Shown in pieces: positions 1 through 4,887 of a stretch of 10,982 bases of DNA. The position numbers and the translations under genes are program-made. The DNA is taken from positions 1 to 10,982 of the forward strand of contig JBKPSR010000104.1 in the NCBI GenBank assembly GCA_046735115.1, given 5' to 3'. Positions within the stretch are counted from its first letter, which is position 1. Each line of letters opens with the position of its first letter. The DNA is from JACVRW01 sp046735115 (GTDB lineage: Bacteria; Actinomycetota; Thermoleophilia; Solirubrobacterales; Thermoleophilaceae). The notes beneath the pieces were generated by a model. It made no database searches and was not told the origin of the DNA. It saw only the letters and a list, made by a program, of their open reading frames with translations.

Positions 1-1
1 G

Positions 2-172
2 CGCGGGCCCGCCTGGTCGAGCGGCGAGGCCGAGCCGTGGCTGACCGCCGCCCAGCGGCGCGCCCAGGCCACGGGCCCGCCGGAGCTCGGCGAGTCGGCG
101 CCGCCGGCCGAGCCGGACGAGGTTCCGGAGCGCCCCGCGTCCCGCAAGCGCAAGAAGAAGCGCGACCGCTGA
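2..172 (+). CDS. C-terminal fragment of an unrecognised protein
   Basis: An open frame enters from the left edge and ends at a TGA at 170-172, giving the last 56 residues of a protein. The visible part is low-complexity: rich in Ala, Pro and Glu, with a stretch of acidic residues and prolines, then a strongly basic end (RKRKKKRDR). Such a tail looks disordered and could bind nucleic acid or acidic membrane surfaces, but no domain is visible and I do not recognise the family. It converges on the trpB-type gene with only 9 nt between the two stop codons and no terminator hairpin. The reading frame is supported by its high-GC codon use and its end exactly before the convergent gene; its start lies outside the window. 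Confidence 0.6.
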   Translation, partial: RGPAWSSGEAEPWLTAAQRRAQATGPPELGESAPPAEPDEVPERPASRKRKKKRDR

Positions 173-181
173 GGGCGTTCC

Positions 182-1543
182 CTACGCGATAGCCGGCGCG
201 TCGGGCAGGCGCTCCAGGGCGGCCTGCATGTCCGCCTCCGAGAACTCCGGGTCCTCCAGCTCGCCGGCCAGGTAGCTCTCGTAGGCGGACATGTCGAAGT
301 GGCCGTGGCCGGATAGGCCAAGCAGGATCACGCGCTCCTCGCCCGCCTGCCTTGCGTCCTCGGCTTCTTCCAGCAGCGCACGGATGGCGTGGGCCGGCTC
401 GGGGCCGGGGATGATTCCCTCGGAGCGCGCGAAGCGGAGCGCCGCCGCGAACGTCTCGTTCTGCTTGTAGGCGCGCGCCTCCACGACGCCGTTCTTCACG
501 AGGCCGCACAGCATCGGAGAGTCGCCGTGGTAGCGAAGGCCGCCGGCGTGCACGGGCGGTGGGACGAAGTCGTGGCCGAGCGTGTACATAGGCATGAGCG
601 GCGTGAGCCCGACGGTGTCGCCGAAGTCGTAGCGGTAGGCGCCGCGCGTGAGCGTGGGGCAGGCCGCGGGCTCGGCAGCGAGGAAGCGGGTGCTCGCCTC
701 GCCGCGCAGGACCCGCCGCACGAACGGGAAGCTGAGACCGGCGAAGTTGGAGCCGCCGCCCACGCAGCCCACGACCACGTCGGGCTCCTCGCCCGCCATC
801 TCCATCTGGGCCATCGCCTCCTGGCCGATCACGGTCTGGTGCAGGCAGACGTGGTTGAGCACCGACCCCAGCGCGTAGTTCGTGCCCTCGTCGCCCGCGG
901 CCACCTCGACCGCCTCAGAGATCGCGATCCCGAGCGAGCCGGTCGGGTGGGCGGCCTGGCTGCGGCCTGCCTCGGTCGTGTCGCTCGGCGAGCGGATCAC
1001 CGTGGCGCCCCAGCTCTCCATCATCGCCCGTCGGTAGGGCTTCTGGTCATAGCTGGCGCCCACCATGTAGACGACGCACTCGAGCCCGAACAGGCTGCAG
1101 GCGAGCGCGAGCGCCGAGCCCCACTGGCCTGCGCCGGTCTCAGTCGATAGGCGCCTGACCCCTGCCTCCTTGTTCGCGTACGCCTGCGCGACCGCGCTGT
1201 TGGGCTTGTGCGAGCCGGCGGGCGAGACGCCCTCGTACTTGTAATAGATGCGCGCGGGGGTACCGAGCTCGCGCTCGAGCCGGTGCGCGCGGTAGAGCGG
1301 GGTCGGGCGCCAGAGCCTGTAGACGTCGCGGACTGGCTCGGGAATCTCGACCTCGGAGTCGCCCGACACCTCCTGGCCGATGATGGCCATCGGGAAGATG
1401 GGGGTGAGGTCGTCCGGCCCGGCGGGCTGCATGGTCCCGGGATTCAGCGGCGGCAGCGGATCGCCCGGTAGGTCGGGCAGCAGGTTGACCCAGTGGGTCG
1501 GGATCCGGTCCTCGGTAAGAGTGAACTTCGTCTGGTCGGCCAC
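182..1543 (-). CDS. trpB: Tryptophan synthase beta chain, TrpB2 type
   Basis: A 453-residue PLP enzyme that condenses indole with L-serine to give L-tryptophan. At this length, and with its N-terminal extension and C-terminal sequence, it belongs to the TrpB2 (COG1350) branch rather than the ~400-residue TrpB1 that pairs with TrpA. Visible motifs: GSHKPNSA with the PLP lysine at residue 113; TETGAGQWG (134-142) with the catalytic glutamate E135; the phosphate-binding GGGSN (262-266); and SGHGHFD (411-417) near the C terminus, where TrpB1 has SGRGDKD. The GTG start at 1543 is preceded, after 7 nt, by AGGA, which overlaps the stop codon of rpe, so the two genes should be translated in a coupled way. 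No trpA or other trp gene is present, which fits the indole-salvage or serine-lyase roles proposed for TrpB2. Subfamily assignment is from motifs; the in vivo role is inferred. Confidence 0.93.
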   Translation of the reverse strand: MADQTKFTLTEDRIPTHWVNLLPDLPGDPLPPLNPGTMQPAGPDDLTPIFPMAIIGQEVSGDSEVEIPEPVRDVYRLWRPTPLYRAHRLERELGTPARIYYKYEGVSPAGSHKPNSAVAQAYANKEAGVRRLSTETGAGQWGSALALACSLFGLECVVYMVGASYDQKPYRRAMMESWGATVIRSPSDTTEAGRSQAAHPTGSLGIAISEAVEVAAGDEGTNYALGSVLNHVCLHQTVIGQEAMAQMEMAGEEPDVVVGCVGGGSNFAGLSFPFVRRVLRGEASTRFLAAEPAACPTLTRGAYRYDFGDTVGLTPLMPMYTLGHDFVPPPVHAGGLRYHGDSPMLCGLVKNGVVEARAYKQNETFAAALRFARSEGIIPGPEPAHAIRALLEEAEDARQAGEERVILLGLSGHGHFDMSAYESYLAGELEDPEFSEADMQAALERLPDAPAIA

Positions 1544-1552
1544 GCGCCGATC

Positions 1553-2236
1553 CTATTCGGCGCCCGCGGCCGCGGCGATGTCCGTGTAGGCGGAGGCTGG
1601 GTCGTCGCTGCCGAAGATCGACGAGCCGGCCACGAACAGCGTCGCGCCGGCGTCGCGTGAGAGACGCGCCGTCTCGGAGTCGATGCCGCCGTCCACCTCG
1701 ATCGGGACGTCTGGGCCGAGCACCTCCCGGAGGCGGCTCACCTTCGTCGTCGAGCTCGCGATGTAGTCCTGCCCGCCCCAGCCCGGGTTCACGGTCATGC
1801 ACAGCACGTGGTCGAGCTCGTCGGTCACGCCCGCCACCACGTCCGCCGGCGTGGCCGGGTTGAGCGCCAGCCCGACGTGCAGGCCGGCGTCGCGGACCGC
1901 TTGGAGCGCGTAGTGGACGTGGGGGGTGGCCTCCCAGTGGACGATGATCGAGTCGGCGCCCGCGGCGGCGAAGTCCTCGACCCGCCGTTCTGGGCGCTCG
2001 ACCATGAGGTGCACGTCGAGGGCGCCGCCGCGGTCGTGGACCAGATCGCGGAGCGCATCCACGATCAGCGCCCCGATGGAGATCGGCGGCACGAAGTGCC
2101 CGTCCATGACGTCCACGTGGATAACTCGCGCGCCGGCGTCCATGACCGCCTCGACCTGGTCGCCGAGATGCGCGAAGTCCGACGCGAGGATCGACGGCGC
2201 GACGCGGACGTCCTTCAGCAGATCGTGGGCTGGCAC
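1553..2236 (-). CDS. rpe: Ribulose-phosphate 3-epimerase
   Basis: A 227-residue cytosolic TIM-barrel enzyme that interconverts D-ribulose 5-phosphate and D-xylulose 5-phosphate in the pentose phosphate pathway. All family blocks are present in order: PSILASDF near the N terminus, HVDVMDGHFVPP (metal-binding His and Asp), DVHLMVERPE (metal-binding His), MTVNPGWGGQ (flexible loop; usually MSVNPGFGGQ) and IEVDGGI (metal-binding Asp plus phosphate site). The frame stays open upstream to 2440, but that extension overlaps the RTX-like gene and encodes Ser/Thr/Arg-rich nonsense. The GTG at 2236 is the only good start after the upstream stop and gives the normal family length. No Shine-Dalgarno sequence precedes it; an extended -10-like TGGTACGGT ends 9 nt upstream, so a near-leaderless transcript is likely. 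It is followed by trpB2 after 9 nt. Confidence 0.95.
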   Translation of the reverse strand: MPAHDLLKDVRVAPSILASDFAHLGDQVEAVMDAGARVIHVDVMDGHFVPPISIGALIVDALRDLVHDRGGALDVHLMVERPERRVEDFAAAGADSIIVHWEATPHVHYALQAVRDAGLHVGLALNPATPADVVAGVTDELDHVLCMTVNPGWGGQDYIASSTTKVSRLREVLGPDVPIEVDGGIDSETARLSRDAGATLFVAGSSIFGSDDPASAYTDIAAAAGAE

Positions 2237-2245
2237 GGCCGGGCG

Positions 2246-2254
2246 ACCGTACCA
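2246..2254 (-). promoter_or_regulatory. Extended -10 promoter element for rpe
   Basis: On the minus strand this reads TGGTACGGT, an extended -10 (TGn) followed by TANNNT. It lies in the 31-nt gap between the RTX-like stop codon and the rpe GTG. Nine bases separate it from the start codon, so transcription would begin about 3 nt before it. I see no good -35 box, which is tolerable for an extended -10. No Shine-Dalgarno sequence is present. The same GGTACGGTC string recurs before phoD. Confidence 0.4.
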
Positions 2255-2267
2255 GCCCGGAACGTCG

Positions 2268-3050
2268 TTACGAGGGATCCTCCGCCCGGTTCTCCGCGCC
2301 GTCGTCGACCTGGTCGAGCGAGGTGACGTCACGGCGATCGACGTGCTCGCAGTCGTTGTCGACAGCGTCGAACTGGTCGGCGAGCACGTGATCGATGTCC
2401 GCCCCGCAGTGCACGAGGTCCACCTCTCCGTCGCGCACACGGAACAGGTCGTCGCCGTTCCCGCCGCTCAGCTCGTCGCCGTCCGGATCGCCGATCGAGC
2501 TCACGTCGAAGCGCGAGAGCGCCCACAGCACGTCGGGCCCGTCGCCGCCATCCGAGTGGTCGCGGCCGCGGTTGGCGAAGATGACGTCGCGCCGCGCGCC
2601 GCCGCTCAAGATGTCGTCGTCCCTGCCGCCGGCGATCAGGTCGCGCCCGCGCTCGCCGGCGAGCGTGTCGGCGCCCCTGCCGCCGGCGATCAGGTCGCGC
2701 CCGCGCTCGCCGTTCAGCATGTCATCGCCGGGGCCGCCGCTGATGAAGTCGCGGCCACGGTCGCCTTTCACGGCGTCGTTGCCTGCGCCGGCGCGCAGCC
2801 GATCGGGACCGCGTCCGCCGTTCACGGTGTCCGCGCCTCTCCCGGCGCGCACGAGGTCCGCGCGAGCGAGAGCGTTGATCGTGTCATCGCCGGCCCGGCC
2901 CAGGATCACGTCACGCTGATCGGTTCCGGTGAGCGTGTTAGCGCTCGCGTCGCCGAGCACGACCGCCGCAATCGCGGTCGTGGCCGCCACGAGCCCGGCC
3001 GCGGTCACGGCCGTCAGGGCAATCAAAAGCCTGTTGGTACGCTCCGCCAC
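2268..3050 (-). CDS. Secreted RTX-like calcium-binding repeat protein
   Basis: A 260-residue protein. A short basic start (MAERTNR) and a hydrophobic stretch at about residues 8-32 form a signal peptide or N-terminal anchor. Residues 33-176 are 16 consecutive nonapeptides with no phase break, of the RTX/hemolysin type GGxGxDxLx; the best are GGPGDDMLN (105-113), GGRGADTLA and GERGRDLIA. In known RTX proteins these build a parallel beta-roll that binds Ca2+. About residues 203-236 form a different module with Cys215 and Cys234 (DLVHCGADID and DNDCEHV), which could be joined by a disulfide outside the cell; the last ~24 residues are acidic. No enzyme domain is present, so the function is unknown. 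The GTG at 3050 is chosen because AAGGAGG ends 8 nt upstream, although that site sits in a predicted hairpin. It lies 60 nt after thyX and 31 nt before rpe. Confidence 0.85.
   Translation of the reverse strand: MAERTNRLLIALTAVTAAGLVAATTAIAAVVLGDASANTLTGTDQRDVILGRAGDDTINALARADLVRAGRGADTVNGGRGPDRLRAGAGNDAVKGDRGRDFISGGPGDDMLNGERGRDLIAGGRGADTLAGERGRDLIAGGRDDDILSGGARRDVIFANRGRDHSDGGDGPDVLWALSRFDVSSIGDPDGDELSGGNGDDLFRVRDGEVDLVHCGADIDHVLADQFDAVDNDCEHVDRRDVTSLDQVDDGAENRAEDPS
2621..2712. repeat. Internal 54-bp duplication in the RTX-like gene
   Basis: A 38-bp segment at 2621-2658 recurs without change at 2675-2712, exactly 54 bp (two 27-bp nonapeptide units) away. It encodes the repeated GERGRDLIAGG pattern. 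Synonymous identity over 38 bp points to a recent duplication or gene conversion of two repeats rather than ancient, protein-level similarity. Confidence 0.8.
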
Positions 3051-3082
3051 AGGGGCATCCTCCTTGGTCGGTGGGTGCCCCC
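3051..3082 (-). promoter_or_regulatory. Hairpin enclosing the ribosome binding site of the RTX-like gene
   Basis: On the minus strand the leader contains a near-perfect Shine-Dalgarno sequence AAGGAGG (3065-3059), 8 nt before the GTG. It can fold. Positions 3082-3076 (GGGGGCA) pair with 3057-3051 (TGCCCCT), seven pairs including one G-U. After a C-A mismatch, CCACC (3074-3070) pairs with GGAGG (3063-3059) around one A-A mismatch, leaving the 6-nt loop GACCAA. The core of the Shine-Dalgarno sequence is therefore base-paired and the stem ends at the start codon. The fold was paired by hand; no energy was calculated. Confidence 0.5.
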
Positions 3083-3110
3083 CTAACCGTTTCAGGCCGG
3101 GCGAGTTGCG

Positions 3111-4703
3111 CTAGGCGCGCGCGGCCTTCTTCGCGTGCGCTCGGATCTCGGAGAGGATCCGCTCGAGCCGCGGCTCGGTGTCCTGGTCCACGAAGGTCAT
3201 CACGGCGGCGACCGCGGGATGTACGCGTGCGATCTCGGCGTGCAGAGCGTGCGCCACCGCGCGGTACGCCGGGTGGCCCTCGCGTCCAGAGCGCAGCTCG
3301 ATCAGGTGCATCGCCTCGCGCGCGTTCATGTCGAGCACGTAGCGGATCCGGTAGCCGAGCGCGAGCGCGTAGGGCGCCAGCTCGGGATGGCCGAGCTCCA
3401 AGATGCGGGCGTGCTCCTCACGCGAGCGCTCGAGGCCGGCGCGGTACAGGTCGCCGGCCCCGGCCTGGTCGAGCTCGTCGGGGACACCGGCCCCGAGCTC
3501 CGGCCCGAGCGTCTGCCACTGGACGGTGAGCAGCCGGTGACGCTGCAGGTCCCGGAACGCCCCGTAGTCGGAGACGACCTCGAAGCGGTACCGGAGCGCC
3601 TCGAAGCCGCGTCCCGGGCGATGGCGCCGGTTGCGCCGCTCGCCCACCAGCTCGGCCAGCATCGCGGCGCGCTCGTCCGGCGGCAGGTTGCGAAGCGCGG
3701 CGCGCGCGTCGTCCTCGGACACCTGACTCGCCTCGAACAGCAGGGCGCTGAGGAGGTCGTCCTCGTCGCCCTGCACAGACAGGAGTCGCACGGCCGGCCC
3801 ACCCTCCTCGTCGCGGCGCGCGCGGTCGAGTCCCAGCCGGCCGGCCCAGCGCTCGGCGGCCTCCTCACGGTCCTGGAGGTAGCCGATCCACTCGCCTCCC
3901 CGGTCGGGCCTGTCGACGCGGGCGACGAAGCTCGGCACCACGGCCTTGAGCTCGTCGAGGATCATCCGGGCGTAGTCGCGCGCCTCCGGGAGCGGCGAGG
4001 CGAACAGCCGCAGGAGCAGCTGCTCGTAGGCCTGGCCTGACGCGAAGATCCCCACGTGCGACAGGGACGAAGCCGGCAGCAGCCCGCGCAGCAGATCGAG
4101 CGCCTTCGCCCGGATCGAGCGCGCGTGCGCGGCCTCGGGCTCGCCATCGGCGCGCGGGAAGCGCTCCGCGGCCCAGGCCTCCACGACCGGGAGTGCTTCC
4201 GAATACGCCGTGAAGAGGAAGTCCATCGCCTGCTCGTACTCCGGGCCCAGGTCCGGGTGGCGCCAGTAGCGATAGCCAAGCCGCTCGCCCATGGGCGTGT
4301 CGTAGGGCATGTAGCGCGTGGACTGCTCGAGGTACGCGGCGAGGCGCCCGCGCTGGAGCAGCTTGGTCATCACGTTCGAGACCCACTCACAGGCGATGTG
4401 GGCGCCACCCAGCTGGGCTACCGAGTCGTCGCCGTAGCCGATGAAGATCCGCTCGTAGAGCCGACGGGCGCGCTCGCCCTCCTCGCCGTCGAACGCCTGC
4501 GCGGGCGCCGAGGAGTCCTGCGCGAACTCCTCGAGGTACAGCCGCCGCAGTGTGCCCTGGTAGCGCGAGTAGCGCGCGAACAGCGCGCCCTTCACGGTCT
4601 CCGGCAGGTTTACGAGCGCGAACACGGGCCGATCGAGGTTCGTGAAATGAGCGGCGAGAAGCTCCCGTTCCTCGGCTGTGAAGGTCTCGACCGGGTAGTC
4701 CAT
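3111..4703 (-). CDS. thyX: Tandem ThyX-type (FAD-dependent thymidylate synthase-like) protein
   Basis: A 530-residue protein, twice the usual 220-250 residues of ThyX, the flavoenzyme that methylates dUMP to dTMP using methylene-tetrahydrofolate and NADPH. Two ThyX-like modules are visible. The first (about 20-265) carries RGRLAAYLEQSTRY (118-131), matching the end of the ThyX signature RHRxxSxNxxSxR but with RHR changed to RGR. The second (about 330-510) carries RHRLLTVQWQTLG (388-400), with an intact RHR but a lost S-x-R, followed by MNAREAMHLIELRS (459-472), resembling the dUMP-binding Asn/Arg region. ThyX sites form between subunits, so the halves may make a composite site. The start is ATG 4703: AAGGTGG (4721-4715) lies 11 nt upstream, whereas a GTG at 4718 lies inside that site. 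A promoter lies at 4798-4826. It could be a non-catalytic paralogue; family membership is firm, activity is not. Confidence 0.82.
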   Translation of the reverse strand: MDYPVETFTAEERELLAAHFTNLDRPVFALVNLPETVKGALFARYSRYQGTLRRLYLEEFAQDSSAPAQAFDGEEGERARRLYERIFIGYGDDSVAQLGGAHIACEWVSNVMTKLLQRGRLAAYLEQSTRYMPYDTPMGERLGYRYWRHPDLGPEYEQAMDFLFTAYSEALPVVEAWAAERFPRADGEPEAAHARSIRAKALDLLRGLLPASSLSHVGIFASGQAYEQLLLRLFASPLPEARDYARMILDELKAVVPSFVARVDRPDRGGEWIGYLQDREEAAERWAGRLGLDRARRDEEGGPAVRLLSVQGDEDDLLSALLFEASQVSEDDARAALRNLPPDERAAMLAELVGERRNRRHRPGRGFEALRYRFEVVSDYGAFRDLQRHRLLTVQWQTLGPELGAGVPDELDQAGAGDLYRAGLERSREEHARILELGHPELAPYALALGYRIRYVLDMNAREAMHLIELRSGREGHPAYRAVAHALHAEIARVHPAVAAVMTFVDQDTEPRLERILSEIRAHAKKAARA

Positions 4704-4706
4704 GCG

Positions 4707-4729
4707 GCGCCGGGCCACCTTAGCGGCGC
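4707..4729 (-). promoter_or_regulatory. Ribosome binding site of thyX in a hairpin loop
   Basis: On the minus strand GCGCCG (4729-4724) and CGGCGC (4712-4707) form a perfect 6-bp stem. Its 11-nt loop holds the Shine-Dalgarno sequence AAGGTGG (4721-4715). The stem brings the site closer to the ATG at 4703-4701 than the linear 11 nt suggests. This placement supports the ATG over the GTG at 4718. Stems of this size arise easily at such GC content, so a regulatory role is uncertain. Confidence 0.4.
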
Positions 4730-4797
4730 GGGCGGCTAGCGGGGCGAACGACGGCGATAAAGGGTGGCGTCCACGGCGACGATCCCGACTTGGGTCC

Positions 4798-4826
4798 CGT
4801 ATAGGAACCCTAGGCAGGATTGTCGA
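4798..4826 (-). promoter_or_regulatory. Sigma70-type promoter of thyX
   Basis: On the minus strand the -35 box TCGACA (4826-4821; 5 of 6 matches to TTGACA) and the -10 box TATACG (4803-4798; 4 of 6 to TATAAT) are separated by exactly 17 bp. Transcription would start near A4791, giving an 88-nt leader before the ATG at 4703. An AT-rich patch, CCAAAATTGG (4845-4836), lies just upstream and could act as an UP element. This is the clearest classical promoter of the window. Confidence 0.7.
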
Positions 4827-4863
4827 TCGGGCGGGCCAATTTTGGGTGCCCCCTCAATGCAGT

Positions 4864-4884
4864 CGTTCGTCGTTCGTCGTTCGC
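4864..4884. repeat. Three 7-bp tandem repeats (CGTTCGT) after phoD
   Basis: The units at 4864-4870 and 4871-4877 are identical (CGTTCGT) and the third (4878-4884) differs only in its last base. The array starts 3 nt past the phoD stop codon, in the 184-nt gap between phoD and thyX. The rest of that gap holds the thyX promoter, its AT-rich upstream patch and its leader; I see no small ORF or terminator in it. Confidence 0.75.
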
Positions 4885-4887
4885 CGC

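Noticed and set aside
173..181. Bidirectional terminator between the convergent genes at the left
   Set aside because: Only 9 nt separate the stop codons and no stem with a T-run is present.
2237..2440. N-terminal extension of rpe to a start at 2440
   Set aside because: Ser/Thr/Arg-rich and overlapping the RTX-like gene in another frame; the epimerase family starts near PSILASDF, as given by the GTG at 2236.
2621..2712. CRISPR-like array
   Set aside because: The repeats are in frame, 27-bp periodic and encode RTX nonapeptides, without unique spacers.
1926..3086. 386-codon plus-strand ORF across rpe and the RTX-like gene
   Set aside because: It spans two real genes and their gap in antisense, and its repeats merely mirror the RTX nonapeptides.
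4704..4718. GTG at 4718 as the thyX start
   Set aside because: It lies within the AAGGTGG ribosome binding site; the ATG at 4703 has that site at a usable distance.
4836..4845. CCAATTTTGG, matching a eukaryotic CArG box
   Set aside because: The window is bacterial; more likely an AT-rich UP-like element or chance.
4827..4887. Intrinsic terminator after phoD
   Set aside because: Only a 4-bp GGGC/GCCC stem with a long loop and no T-run could be drawn.
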